Shown: piece after piece, positions 1 to 7,935 of the stretch
How the letters are laid out: every line of letters starts with the position of its first letter
Position numbering within the stretch: position 1 is the stretch's first letter
DNA from: Gemmatimonadetes bacterium 2013_60CM_65_52
GTDB lineage: Bacteria > Gemmatimonadota > Gemmatimonadetes > Gemmatimonadales > Gemmatimonadaceae
DNA length: 64,000 bases
Assembly (NCBI GenBank): GCA_002215645.1
Contig: NGFI01000014.1
Span: 310,001-374,000, forward strand
Direction: 5' to 3'
Notes under the pieces: model-generated
What the model saw: the letters and a program-made list of their open reading frames with translations, nothing else
Database searches by the model: none
What the model was told of the DNA's origin: nothing
Position numbers and translations under genes: made by a program

Positions 1-2
1 CC

Positions 3-617
3 GGCAAGGTCCTGGGGGCGGGGCTCGTGGCCATTACGCAGGTGACCGCATGGGTCGCGCTCACGCTGGGCATGCTGTTCTATCTGGGACCGATCCTCTT
101 CAGCCGCATGTCGGGCGACGCCGCAACGGCTGGCGTGCGGGCACGCGCGGCGGCACAGGGGCTTCCTACAGACGCGATCACCGCGGCGCTGCCCACGCCC
201 GGTACCGCGCTCATGATCCTCGCGTTCTTCGTTCTTGGCTTCATCTTCTATTCGGCGCTCTTCGCCGCCGCGGGCGCGATGGTCAGCAGTCAGGAAGACG
301 TGCAGCAGGCCGCAATGCCCGTAATGCTGATGCTGATCTCCTCGATCATCTTCATGCAGCCGATTCTGCTGGGACCGGGCACCACGCTCTCACGCACGAT
401 GTCGCTCATTCCCTTCTCGGCGCCCATTCTGATGCCGTTGCGCATGTCGCTCATCCCGGTTCCCTGGTGGGAGCTCGCGGCGTCGCTCGGCGGAGTGGCA
501 CTGGCCGCCATGGCGGCAATCTGGCTGTCGGCGCGCATCTATCGCGTCGGCCTGCTCATGTACGGCAAGCGGCCGAGCTTCTCCGAGCTGGCGCGCTGGA
601 TCAGGTATGCCGGCTGA
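3..617 (+). CDS. ABC-2 type transporter permease, C-terminal part (5' end outside window)
   Basis: The reading frame is open to the window edge (GKVLGAGLVAITQ precedes the GTG at 27), so this is the C-terminal part of a longer gene. The visible part has four or five strongly hydrophobic segments, including ALMILAFFVLGFIFYSALFA and VMLMLISSIIFMQPILL, and ends with an ARIYRVGLLMYGKRPSFSELARW tail motif of which only the pattern is diagnostic (positions about 533-605). That layout is known from NatB/ABC2_membrane_3-type permeases, which pair with a separate ATPase in the inner membrane. The ATPase would lie upstream and is not visible. Substrate unknown. A short hairpin follows the stop. Confidence 0.75.
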   Translation, partial: GKVLGAGLVAITQVTAWVALTLGMLFYLGPILFSRMSGDAATAGVRARAAAQGLPTDAITAALPTPGTALMILAFFVLGFIFYSALFAAAGAMVSSQEDVQQAAMPVMLMLISSIIFMQPILLGPGTTLSRTMSLIPFSAPILMPLRMSLIPVPWWELAASLGGVALAAMAAIWLSARIYRVGLLMYGKRPSFSELARWIRYAG

Positions 618-674
618 CTCATGCAAGAACGCGAGCGGGCACTCGATGTTTGGAGGTTCCGCCCTTTTCAACCC

Positions 675-691
675 CGTTCACTACGTGAACG
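675..691. terminator. Short hairpin after the permease gene
   Basis: A 7-bp perfect stem (CGTTCAC / GTGAACG) with a 3-nt loop lies 58 nt after the permease stop. No T-tract follows, so a terminator role is only possible. It sits directly beside the long inverted repeat at 695-769. Confidence 0.3.
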
Positions 692-694
692 GCT

Positions 695-769
695 AATGAA
701 CCACAGAGTCACAGAGAACACAGAGCTTTGCCTTGTTGCTCTGTGATCTCTGTGACTCTGTGGTCCATT
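695..769. repeat. Long intergenic inverted repeat (31-bp arms)
   Basis: The left arm at 695-725 and the right arm at 739-769 are reverse complements over 31 positions with only two mismatches. The inner 26 bp have a single mismatch, and the loop is 13 nt. The arms are rich in repeated CACAGAG/CTCTGTG units, unlike the surrounding GC-rich coding DNA. It lies between the permease (+) and the DUF3618 gene (-), so transcripts from both sides would meet here. It has the look of a dispersed intergenic palindrome (REP- or MITE-like), but only one copy is visible in this window. No ORF is inside. Confidence 0.75.
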
Positions 770-861
770 CGTAATCACGACTCTTTAAGTAGTCCGCGGA
801 ACGATGAATGGGCGAGACGCTACTCGTGATTGTGCCGAGCGCCCCGAAACGGTGTCCGCGA

Positions 862-1293
862 CTAGTCTGCACGGGCGGTTGACGCCTGCCCTAGTGGCGC
901 CGCCGAATCCCGCGCGACGCTCACCGGGACGTTGCGCGCGACGCCCGGAGTCGCGCCGATCGCCCGTTTCACGTCGCTGGCCAATGCGTCGATGCGCTGT
1001 TCCACCGCGCCGTGGAAGCCCTCGAGCACATGCGCCACGAGATCGTCGAGCACCGCGGCCACTCGCCCGCTCGCGCCCTGTGTGGCCACGACCGTGGCGG
1101 CCGCCGCCTTCACGTCCGCCTTGGACCCACTGAGCACGACCCCCGCGCCGACCGCGAGCGCAAGCGCCGGCCACGGGTTGTCGCGCACCATCTGCGCGAC
1201 GTTCAGCTTCTGCTCCAGCTCTTCCAGCGTATCGGAAATCCGCGTGCGCGTGAGCTCGATGTCCCGCTTCACGTCAGCCGTTGTTTCAGCCAT
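862..1293 (-). CDS. DUF3618 family protein
   Basis: The 143-residue product opens with an acidic/basic helical stretch (ADVKRDIELTRTRISDTLEE), the hallmark of DUF3618. A single hydrophobic segment follows (PWPALALAVGAGVVLSG, about residues 41-57), then an Ala-rich helical tail. The ATG at 1293 was chosen because a GGAGGA ribosome site lies about 7 nt upstream and the family motif starts right after it; the frame is open further upstream only inside the neighbouring gene. It overlaps the end of the YqjE-like gene by 25 nt, so the two are probably cotranscribed. DUF3618 proteins are small membrane-associated proteins of unknown biochemical role, often next to YqjE/YqjD-type genes, as here. Confidence 0.8.
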   Translation of the reverse strand: MAETTADVKRDIELTRTRISDTLEELEQKLNVAQMVRDNPWPALALAVGAGVVLSGSKADVKAAAATVVATQGASGRVAAVLDDLVAHVLEGFHGAVEQRIDALASDVKRAIGATPGVARNVPVSVARDSAAPLGQASTARAD

Positions 1294-1682
1294 TCCCTGT
1301 CCTCCTTGAGCGTCGAAACCGTTTCGCGCGGCAGGAGCGCGGACGGCGAGAGCGCCGTGCGTGCCCGGAATGCGAGCCAGGCAGCGATGCCGCCAGCGAT
1401 GAGCGCCACGAGCAGCGCTCCGAGCCAGTACAGATCGTGGGGCAGCCACTGATCGCCAATCAGCAGGATGAGCGCCGTCAGCGCCGCGAGCGCGCCGAGC
1501 AGCAGCAACACCCCGCCAAGCGCGACGAACGCCGTGCCGCGTCCGGCGAGTCTGGCGGCATCACCGAGCTCGATGCGCACGAGCCGAGCCTCCGCGCGTA
1601 TGAGCCCCGCGCTGCTCTCCGCGAGATCGCGAAGCAACGCGCCCACTCCGCGACGGCCGTCTGACCTCGGATCGACCGTCAT
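1269..1682 (-). CDS. YqjE-like membrane protein (phage holin superfamily III / DUF1469)
   Basis: The 137-residue product has an N-terminal amphipathic helix (VGALLRDLAESSAGLIRAEA), then two transmembrane helices, roughly residues 50-75 and 82-105, and a short basic tail ending KEDREWLKQRL. This matches the YqjE/Holin-X family, which despite its name is usually chromosomal and linked to envelope stress rather than phage lysis. It sits 15 nt after the YqjD-like gene and overlaps the DUF3618 gene, reproducing the E. coli yqjD-yqjE arrangement. No phage genes surround it. Function beyond membrane association is unknown. Confidence 0.8.
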   Translation of the reverse strand: MTVDPRSDGRRGVGALLRDLAESSAGLIRAEARLVRIELGDAARLAGRGTAFVALGGVLLLLGALAALTALILLIGDQWLPHDLYWLGALLVALIAGGIAAWLAFRARTALSPSALLPRETVSTLKEDREWLKQRLT

Positions 1683-1697
1683 GCGAGCGTCCTCGCC

Positions 1698-2258
1698 CTA
1701 CTTACGGAACGCCTTGCCGAGCAGGTACCCCACACCCACCGCAATCGCGAGCGTGCGTCCGGGATGTTCTTTCACCTGCCGCTCGATGCCCGACTTGAGG
1801 CCGTCGACGTCCGCGTCCCGCAACCAGTCTGCCGACGCCTGCAATCCACCAGCGATCTGATTGCTCGTCTGGCCGAGGCGGCTGTCGTCGGCAACCATCG
1901 CGGCGCTGTTTCCCGTCGCGGCCGCGCCGGCAGTCTGTCCGCCGCCCGCACCCTGCTGACGCAGGCGCTCGGCCCCCGACTCTAACGCGTCCGCTACCGA
2001 ATTCTTGAGTGTTCCCGCCTTGTCGCGAACGACCGAGCCCACGGACGCAATCTTCTCACCCGCTGCTCCGGCCGCGCTCCGGGCACGGTCGGCGAGTCCG
2101 CCCGCGCCGCTGTTGCCGTCGCTCCCGATGCCGCCGTCAGGTTGACTCGTGCCCGACGTCGTGGCCCCTGCGCCCAACCCCGAGGACGACGCCGCGCCCG
2201 TCGTCCCAATGATGCCCGAGTCCTGAGTGCCGACCGTGTCGTTCGCGTTGCGCTCCAT
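1698..2258 (-). CDS. YqjD/ElaB-like glycine-zipper tail-anchored protein
   Basis: The start ATG at 2258 has GGTGGAG about 7 nt upstream. The 186-residue product begins with a low-complexity Gly/Ser/Thr stretch (residues 10-55), continues with an Ala-rich helical region containing repeated charged heptads (about 60-150), and ends with a hydrophobic glycine-zipper segment (RTLAIAVGVGYLLGKAFRK). The C-terminal P/GR-TL-A-GVG-LG pattern is that of YqjD/ElaB/DUF883 proteins, inner-membrane tail-anchored proteins known in E. coli to bind ribosomes in stationary phase. The long disordered N-terminus is unlike the E. coli members. It is first of the three-gene minus-strand group ending at 862. Confidence 0.65.
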   Translation of the reverse strand: MERNANDTVGTQDSGIIGTTGAASSSGLGAGATTSGTSQPDGGIGSDGNSGAGGLADRARSAAGAAGEKIASVGSVVRDKAGTLKNSVADALESGAERLRQQGAGGGQTAGAAATGNSAAMVADDSRLGQTSNQIAGGLQASADWLRDADVDGLKSGIERQVKEHPGRTLAIAVGVGYLLGKAFRK

Positions 2259-2387
2259 ATGCGTCTCCACCGTTTGAGTCCGTGAGTGCGACACATGAAT
2301 GCAGAGGACGTGCCCACGAGACCCCGAACGCACGACGACCCGCGGCGTAAAACCGCGGGTCGGTCGAATGGGTGCGTTCACGCGAAA

Positions 2388-2804
2388 CTAGCAGTATCGG
2401 TCGAACGCTCCCACCAGATCTTCCGCGATCGCATCCGCCGAACGTCCCTCGATTTGATGGCGCTCGAGCATGAATACGAGCCGACCGTCTTTCAGCAGTC
2501 CAATGGACGGAGAGCTCGGCGCATACCCCGTGAGATAGCGCCGCGCCGCAGCCGTCGCCTCGGGGTCCTGTCCCGCGAAGACTGTGGTGAGATGGTCCGG
2601 CTTGGCCTCGTGTTGCAAGGCCGCCGCCACCGCGGGCCGCGCGTTACGCGCCGCACAGCCGCACATCGAGTTGACGACCAGCAGCGTCGTCCCCTTTACC
2701 TCCTTCAGCTTCGCGTCGACGTCGTCCGACGTCCGCATCTCTTCAACGCCAAGCCGCGTCAGCTCCTGACGCATCGGCGCAATGAATCGCTCGTCGTACA
2801 TCAT
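2388..2804 (-). CDS. BrxA/BrxB-type bacilliredoxin
   Basis: The product is about 138 residues, starting MMYDERFIAPMRQELTRLG, with two tandem ATG codons at 2804 and 2801; AGGA lies about 8 nt upstream. The key motif is MCGCAARNARP around residues 46-56: a CGC active site after a beta strand (TTLLVVNS), as in the YphP/BrxA family. Family members are thiol-disulfide proteins that remove bacillithiol or related thiols from oxidised cysteines. The thioredoxin-like fold elements (PSSPSIGLLKDGRLVFMLER) and the C-terminal AFDRYC are also typical. It lies between the GroES-like gene and the YqjD group on the same strand, consistent with a stress-response neighbourhood. Confidence 0.88.
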   Translation of the reverse strand: MMYDERFIAPMRQELTRLGVEEMRTSDDVDAKLKEVKGTTLLVVNSMCGCAARNARPAVAAALQHEAKPDHLTTVFAGQDPEATAAARRYLTGYAPSSPSIGLLKDGRLVFMLERHQIEGRSADAIAEDLVGAFDRYC

Positions 2805-2836
2805 GTCAGATCCTGTCGTTGAAAGTCGGCGCGCCG

Positions 2837-3199
2837 CTACGACTCGCGCACCAGCGCGAGAATGGCACCCTGCGGAACCACGAGAAACCGCTCCTGCTCG
2901 AACGTGATCTCGACGGACGCCTTGCGGAAAAAGAGCGCGTAGTCGCCCTTGCGCGCCTGCATCGGCACGAAGCGCGTCTGTGGCGACGTATCCTTCCACG
3001 GCTCCTCACCGGCACCCGCATCGAAGGCCGGCATCGGAGTGCCCGGCCCGGTCGCCATGATCGTTCCACCCTGCACAGCCTGACTGTCGAGCGCGGTTGG
3101 CGGCAGGTACAGCCCGACGTTCGTCCGCTCCTCCCCCTCTTCCACTTTGATGAGGACGCGGTCGCCGACGACGATGAGCTCCTTGTCGTTTCGGATCAT
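2837..3199 (-). CDS. GroES-like co-chaperonin (Cpn10 domain) with insertion
   Basis: The ATG at 3199 gives a 120-residue protein whose N-terminus (GDRVLIKVEEGEERTNVGLY) matches the Cpn10 core strand and mobile-loop entrance. GTIMATGPG corresponds to the G-x-V-x-A-x-GPG hallmark. The C-terminal half (KGDYALFFRKASVEITFEQE) resembles the YGDxVLF...GTEV segment. The standard family length is about 95 residues; this one has about 25 extra residues between the halves (around 63-85, AFDAGAGEEPWKDTSPQTRF). No groEL lies beside it, so it is likely an accessory paralogue rather than the housekeeping GroES. It is divergent from the sugar dehydrogenase at 3377. Confidence 0.75.
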   Translation of the reverse strand: MIRNDKELIVVGDRVLIKVEEGEERTNVGLYLPPTALDSQAVQGGTIMATGPGTPMPAFDAGAGEEPWKDTSPQTRFVPMQARKGDYALFFRKASVEITFEQERFLVVPQGAILALVRES

Positions 3200-3336
3200 G
3201 GTGAGGCCGGGGCTGTGTGTGATCGTGAAATATATCCGTCGGCGCTCCAAAGGTGCCCGCGGAGAACCCGTGACCCGCATTGCCGCTGAATCGTGTTCCG
3301 GCAGGCCCCCGCCACTAGGTCGCGTTTGGGCCGTCA

Positions 3337-3351
3337 GTTACGTTCCGTAAC
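3337..3351. promoter_or_regulatory. Perfect short palindrome in the divergent promoter region
   Basis: GTTACG-TTC-CGTAAC lies 26 nt upstream of the dehydrogenase start, in the 177-nt divergent space shared with the GroES-like gene. The position fits an operator or a leader hairpin. No regulator can be assigned. Confidence 0.3.
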
Positions 3352-3376
3352 CTCCCAGCCAGCAGCCGCCACACAG

Positions 3377-4777
3377 ATGAAAGAGCACCTTCTCGCCCGA
3401 ATCGCCGACCGGAGCGTCACCGTTGGCGTCATCGGGCTTGGGTACGTCGGACTTCCGCTCGCAGTCGAATTCGGGCGCGCGGGCTTCAAGGTCATCGGAT
3501 TCGACGTCAGCCAACGCGTCTGCGACCTGCTGAATCGCGGCGAGTCGCACATCCAGGACGTATCCCGCGAGAGCCTGGCCGCGCTCGTGAAGAGCGGGCA
3601 CTTCCGTGCGACCACGAATGCGTCGGACCTGCGCGCGACGGACGCCATTTCCATCGCCGTTCCCACGCCGCTCGGCAAGACCCGCGATCCGGACATGAGC
3701 TACGTCCAGGCCGCGGCCGCCACGGTGGCCGAGGTCGCGCATCCGGGACTCCTGATCGTGCTCGAGAGCACGACCTATCCCGGAACGACGCGCGAAGTCA
3801 TTCTGCCGCTCCTGACCTCCGCGGGATATACGGCGGGCGAGGACATCTTCGTCGCGTTCAGCCCCGAGCGCGTGGACCCGGGCAACCCGGTGTACAACAC
3901 GAAGAACACGCCCAAGGTGGTCGGTGGGATCACGCCGGCGTGTACGGAGCTCGCGACCGCGCTGTATGCCTCGTGCATCGACTCCGTCGTGCCGGTGAGC
4001 TCCACGGAAGTCGCGGAGCTGGTGAAGCTCCTGGAGAACACGTTCCGCTCGGTGAACATCGCGATGGCCAACGAGATGGCCATCGTGTGCGACAAGCTCG
4101 GCGTCGACGTGTGGGAAGTCATCGACGCCGCGGCCACGAAGCCGTTCGGCTTCATGAAGTTCACGCCGGGCCCCGGAATTGGCGGCCACTGCATCCCGCT
4201 CGATCCGCACTACCTCGCGTGGAAGATGCGTACGCTCAACTACAAGACGCGCTTCATCGACCTCGCGGGCGAGGTCAATACGGCGATGCCCACGTTCGTG
4301 GTCGAAAAGGTCGCGCACGCACTCAATGCGGCGCGGAAGCCGATGAACGGGTCCGACTGCCTCATCCTGGGCGTCGCCTACAAGCGGGACATCGATGACG
4401 TGCGCGAGAGCCCGGCGCTCGACGTCATCCGGCTGCTCGAGTCGCACGGTGCGTCGGTGTCGTATCACGATCCGTACATCGCCACCATCCGTGACGACGA
4501 CGGCCATGGCGGCGGATCGGGCGCGCTGCGGCACAGCGTGGAGCTCACGGACGCGGTGCTTCGCGCGGCGGACGTCGTGGTGATCGTGACCGACCACAAG
4601 TCCGTGGATTACCAGCGCATCGCCGACCACGCGGAGCTCATCGTGGACACGAGAAATGCGATGTCGAAGACGCAGCCCGGCCGCGCGAAGATCGTCGCGC
4701 TCTCGGGCACGTCGCCGATCGTCGCGCACGGTGCCGCCGGTGCGCCCCGTGCCGTCCCGGCGCACGCGATGGCGTAG
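3377..4777 (+). CDS. Nucleotide-sugar 6-dehydrogenase, UDP-N-acetylhexosamine type (WbpA/TviB-like)
   Basis: The enzyme makes a UDP-HexNAc uronic acid by two NAD-dependent oxidations in the cytoplasm. The Rossmann motif VGVIGLGYVGLPLAVEFG is at residues 16-33. The catalytic cysteine is C272 in GPGIGGHCIPLDPHYL, the signature that separates the WbpA/WecC/TviB group from UDP-glucose and GDP-mannose dehydrogenases (which have FGGSCLPKD). The C-terminal GVAYKRDIDDVRESPA motif is also present. Length is 466 residues, about 30 longer than usual because of a tail after the core. The ATG at 3377 was chosen by alignment to the family N-terminus; no strong ribosome site is visible. Substrate (GlcNAc or GalNAc) cannot be fixed from sequence. 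Confidence 0.88.
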   Translation: MKEHLLARIADRSVTVGVIGLGYVGLPLAVEFGRAGFKVIGFDVSQRVCDLLNRGESHIQDVSRESLAALVKSGHFRATTNASDLRATDAISIAVPTPLGKTRDPDMSYVQAAAATVAEVAHPGLLIVLESTTYPGTTREVILPLLTSAGYTAGEDIFVAFSPERVDPGNPVYNTKNTPKVVGGITPACTELATALYASCIDSVVPVSSTEVAELVKLLENTFRSVNIAMANEMAIVCDKLGVDVWEVIDAAATKPFGFMKFTPGPGIGGHCIPLDPHYLAWKMRTLNYKTRFIDLAGEVNTAMPTFVVEKVAHALNAARKPMNGSDCLILGVAYKRDIDDVRESPALDVIRLLESHGASVSYHDPYIATIRDDDGHGGGSGALRHSVELTDAVLRAADVVVIVTDHKSVDYQRIADHAELIVDTRNAMSKTQPGRAKIVALSGTSPIVAHGAAGAPRAVPAHAMA

Positions 4778-4889
4778 CTGTCGGGCTGCCTCGACGATTC
4801 GGTGTAGCAGAGCCGCCACAGAGCCGCGAAGTGGACCTGCATCACATATGCAAGTCATTGCGGCTCAAGTATTTACCTATATCCCGCAC

Positions 4890-4905
4890 TGGCCCCGACC
4901 TTGCC
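4890..4905 (+). promoter_or_regulatory. Candidate sigma-54 (-24/-12) promoter of the exosortase operon
   Basis: TGGCCCC-GACC-TTGCC matches the TGGCACG-N4-TTGCW consensus, with the essential GG and GC exactly 10 nt apart. It lies about 165 nt upstream of the GT2 start at 5071, the first gene of the GT2-methyltransferase-exosortase-EpsI operon. Exosortase/EPS loci are known to use sigma-54 with PrsR-type activators, and such an activator is encoded at 47742-49316. Found by eye, so chance matches are possible. Confidence 0.45.
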
Positions 4906-5070
4906 AGTCCAGCCGGTGACTGAAGTGGTGGGCCGGGCGTCTTCAGGTACGAGCTTCAGACCTCCTGTTCACCATCCGATTCCCGTCGTCACGATGCGTG
5001 CTGCACGCGAACAACTGTACCTGTCGCGCGTCATGCTCGAATCGCTGATGGATGGCGGAGTCACGAAACG

Positions 5071-6189
5071 GTGATCGCACTCGGACTGATGAGTGCGCTC
5101 GCGCTGGCCGCCATTTGGGGCGGCTACCCGCTTGCGGTTCGCGCGCTCGGCGGACTGCGACGCAGGCGGGGACGCGCGCCGGGCGGTGACGTCCCGACGG
5201 TCACCGTGGTGCTGGCGAGCAGCGATACCGCGGCCGCCATCCGCGATCGCGTCACCGACCTTCTCGCGAGCACGTATCCGGCCGACCGCGTGCGCGTGAC
5301 CGTCGCGCTGGATGCCGTCCGCGGGAAGTGCACCGCGGAGGAGCTCGGCGATCTCGATTCGCGCGTGACCGTGCTGCGCGGCGATCCGGAGGGTGGCAAA
5401 GCGTCGTCGCTGAATGCCGGCGTACGGGCCGCGAAGAGCGACATCCTGGTCTTTGCCGACACGGCGCAGCGGTTCGATCCCGCGGCGATCGGCGCTCTCG
5501 TCGCCGAATTCGAGGACCCGCGCGTCGGCGCAGTGTCGGGCATGCTCGACCTTCCGGGGGCGAACGGCTCTCGCAATCTCGCGGAACACTACTGGCGCTT
5601 CGAGCGGTGGCTCCGGCGCTGGGAGGCTCGCATACACTCTTGCGTCGGCGTGACGGGATGCATCTACGCGCTCCGCCGCACGCTCTGGCAGCCGCTGCCG
5701 GCGGGCCTCATTCTCGACGACGTCTATCTCCCGCTCCGCCTCGGTCTGGATGGGTGGCGCATTGCCTACACCGAGCATGCAATTGCGCGCGACATTCGCC
5801 GCTTCGCCGCCGGGCAGGAATACCGTCGCAAGGTGCGAACGCTCACGGGGAACATTCAGGTCTGCGCGTGGCTGCCGGCGGTGCTCAATCCGCTGCGCAA
5901 CCCGATCTGGCTCCAGTTCGTGTTCCACAAATTGCTGCGGCTCCTGACGCCGTACTTCGCGGCGCTGCTGCTCCTCAGCCTTGCATGGACGGCCGGGCGC
6001 GCCATCGCCGCGAGCTCCTACGGTGTATCACTACTCGTCGACGCTGTCGTCGCCGTCGCGCTTCTGTGCCTCATTCCGCGCGCGCGGCGGGCCTTGCGGG
6101 CGCAGATCGCGTGGGGCGTGGCCATGCAAGGCTCGATCGTGGTCGCCACGGTGAACGGCGTGCGCGGACGCTGGGACGTATGGACCTGA
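5071..6189 (+). CDS. Membrane-bound GT2 family glycosyltransferase
   Basis: The 372-residue protein has an N-terminal membrane anchor (residues 1-25), then a GT2 nucleotide-sugar domain: PTVTVVLASSDTAAAI (start of the Rossmann-like fold), GKASSLNAGVRAAKSDILVF followed by the DTAQ metal-site region, GVTGCIYALRRTL, and ILDDVYLPLRL with the acidic pair expected of the catalytic base. A QEYRRKVR motif resembles the Q-x-x-R-W family of processive enzymes. Two C-terminal hydrophobic segments lie at about 285-340. GTG at 5071 has GGAG 10 nt upstream. It heads an operon with the methyltransferase (43 nt downstream), exosortase and EpsI, so it probably works on the exported glycan. Confidence 0.85.
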   Translation: MIALGLMSALALAAIWGGYPLAVRALGGLRRRRGRAPGGDVPTVTVVLASSDTAAAIRDRVTDLLASTYPADRVRVTVALDAVRGKCTAEELGDLDSRVTVLRGDPEGGKASSLNAGVRAAKSDILVFADTAQRFDPAAIGALVAEFEDPRVGAVSGMLDLPGANGSRNLAEHYWRFERWLRRWEARIHSCVGVTGCIYALRRTLWQPLPAGLILDDVYLPLRLGLDGWRIAYTEHAIARDIRRFAAGQEYRRKVRTLTGNIQVCAWLPAVLNPLRNPIWLQFVFHKLLRLLTPYFAALLLLSLAWTAGRAIAASSYGVSLLVDAVVAVALLCLIPRARRALRAQIAWGVAMQGSIVVATVNGVRGRWDVWT

Positions 6190-6232
6190 TGTTCATTTCC
6201 GCTGCGCTTCGCAGGAACCCGCCATTGCACCG

Positions 6233-7003
6233 ATGCTGACCGCACTCCAGTACCGCATTCTCCGGCGCATCGCGCCCGCAGGGGCGTCGCGCATGACCGG
6301 CGCCGCCTATGCCAGTGCCAGCAAGTTGCAGATCCTCCTCGGCGCGGACCTGCTCGAGCGCGTGCGCGGAAAAGACGTCCTGGACTTCGGGTGCGGATAC
6401 GGCGTCGAGGCCGTGGAGATGGCACGTGTGGCGCGCAGCGTTTTCGGGCTCGACATCCTGCCCAAGTCGCTCGAGAGGGCGCGCGAGCTTGCACAGAAGG
6501 AAGGGGTCGCGAACCGCTGCACCTTCGGCACGGTCCCGCCCGTGGACCGTGTCGACACGATCATCTCGCTGGACTCGTTCGAGCATTTCGGCCGTCCCGA
6601 CGACATTCTGCGCACCATGCATGAGCTGCTGCGTCCCGGCGGACAGGTGATCGCGAGCTTCGGCCCCACCTGGTATCACCCGCTCGGCGGGCATCTCTTC
6701 TCCGTCTTTCCCTGGGCGCATCTCGTGTTCAGCGAGCGCGCGCTGGTGCGGTGGCGCTCCGACATTCGGGCCGACGGCGCCACGCGCTTCAGCGAGGTCG
6801 AAGGCGGGCTGAATCAGATGACCATCGGACGTTTCGAGCGGCTGGTTGCGGCCAGTCCGCTGAGGCTCGTGCACCTCGAGGCGGTCCCGATCCGGAAGTT
6901 TCGGCCCATCGCCAATCGTTTGACGCGGGAGTTCACCACCTCCATCGTCCGGTGCGTGCTCGAACGGCCCGCACGCGATGATGTGAAGGAAGGTTCGCGA
7001 TGA
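6233..7003 (+). CDS. Class I SAM-dependent methyltransferase
   Basis: The SAM-binding motif I VLDFGCGYG is at residues 49-57. The post-I acidic residue is in GLDILPKS, motif IV is IISLDSFEHF and motif V-like LLRPGGQVIASFGP follows, as in UbiE/COQ5-type methyltransferases of 250-260 residues (here 256). The target is not evident; the insertion WYHPLGGHLFSVFPWAHLVF before the C-terminal part suggests a bulky acceptor such as a sugar or lipid-linked sugar. The gene ends in an ATGA overlap with the exosortase gene, so the two are translationally coupled and probably belong to the same EPS pathway. Confidence 0.85.
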   Translation: MLTALQYRILRRIAPAGASRMTGAAYASASKLQILLGADLLERVRGKDVLDFGCGYGVEAVEMARVARSVFGLDILPKSLERARELAQKEGVANRCTFGTVPPVDRVDTIISLDSFEHFGRPDDILRTMHELLRPGGQVIASFGPTWYHPLGGHLFSVFPWAHLVFSERALVRWRSDIRADGATRFSEVEGGLNQMTIGRFERLVAASPLRLVHLEAVPIRKFRPIANRLTREFTTSIVRCVLERPARDDVKEGSR

Positions 7004-7935
7004 CGCAGCCCGAAGTGACCGCCCAGGGCGGTCTGCTTCTCGACGCCCGCCGCATGGGAGTCCGTGTCGCACACACCATCCGCGACGCCGATGCCGCGTC
7101 GGAGCTGGTGCCGACGACCATCACGCTCGTGGCGTTCCTGCTGCTCTTCTGGCAGCCGATGTACACGCTCGTTCGCGATTGGTGGTCGCTGCCGGAGGCC
7201 GGTCATGGCCTGTTGCTCGCTCCGGTCGCCATCTGGATGGCCGTGAAAGCCGGCGTGCGCGACGACGCGAAGGGCAACGTGACGCTCGGCGCGGCGGTGC
7301 TCGTCGTTGCCGTGATACTCCGCTACATGTCGGGCCTCGCCGCGGAGCTGTTCACCATGCGCGCGTCCATGATGCTCGCGCTCGGCGGGCTCACGATCTA
7401 TCGCTTCGGCACGCGACAGTTGCGGACCTGGTGGCTCCCGTACCTGCTCCTCTGGCTGTGCATTCCGCTGCCGGAGCTGATTACACAGGCGATCGCGCTG
7501 CCGCTGCAATTCAAGGCCTCGCAGATGGGAGCGGCGCTCTTGCGCATGCGCGACGTCCCGGTTCGTCTCACCGGCAACGTCATCCGCATTCCAGGCAACG
7601 AGTTGTTCGTCACCGAGGCGTGCAGCGGGCTCCGGTCCCTCACTGCGCTGCTGAGTCTCGCGGTGTTGCTCGGCGGTTTGGCGCTGAGACGGCCGTTCAT
7701 GCGTGCGCTCCTGGTGCTCGTCGCCGTTCCCGTGGCGGTGGCCATCAATGGCGTGCGCGTCTTCTTCACGGGATTCTTCGTCTACTACATCGATCCGGAG
7801 CTCGGCACGGGGTTCATGCACCTCACCGAAGGATGGATTCTCTTTGTCGTCTCGTTCGCATTGCTCGCCGGGACGACGTGGATTGCCGTGCGCGTCGAGC
7901 AGATCATCTCGGCGCGCGAGGTGAGCCGTGGATAG
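7000..7935 (+). CDS. xrtA: Exosortase (XrtA-type) integral membrane transpeptidase
   Basis: Exosortases recognise C-terminal PEP-CTERM signals and cleave or transfer the protein at the membrane, analogous to sortase. The 311-residue product has about eight transmembrane segments. The three catalytic residues are visible in order: C208 in TEACSGLRS, R253 in NGVRV and H274 in GFMHLTEG. Gly/Pro-rich loops such as IPLPELIT and RIPGNELFV are also typical. The 4-nt ATGA overlap with the upstream methyltransferase fixes the start, and the EpsI gene overlaps its 3' end. Location inside a large EPS cluster is the usual context for XrtA. A PEP-CTERM substrate is encoded at 51282-52031. Confidence 0.93.
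   Translation: MTQPEVTAQGGLLLDARRMGVRVAHTIRDADAASELVPTTITLVAFLLLFWQPMYTLVRDWWSLPEAGHGLLLAPVAIWMAVKAGVRDDAKGNVTLGAAVLVVAVILRYMSGLAAELFTMRASMMLALGGLTIYRFGTRQLRTWWLPYLLLWLCIPLPELITQAIALPLQFKASQMGAALLRMRDVPVRLTGNVIRIPGNELFVTEACSGLRSLTALLSLAVLLGGLALRRPFMRALLVLVAVPVAVAINGVRVFFTGFFVYYIDPELGTGFMHLTEGWILFVVSFALLAGTTWIAVRVEQIISAREVSRG

Noticed and set aside
3338-4858. 506-residue minus-strand open frame opposite the nucleotide-sugar dehydrogenase
   Set aside because: It is a GC-rich shadow frame: Arg/His/Asp-rich low-complexity translation, no motifs, and the opposite strand carries a complete dehydrogenase.
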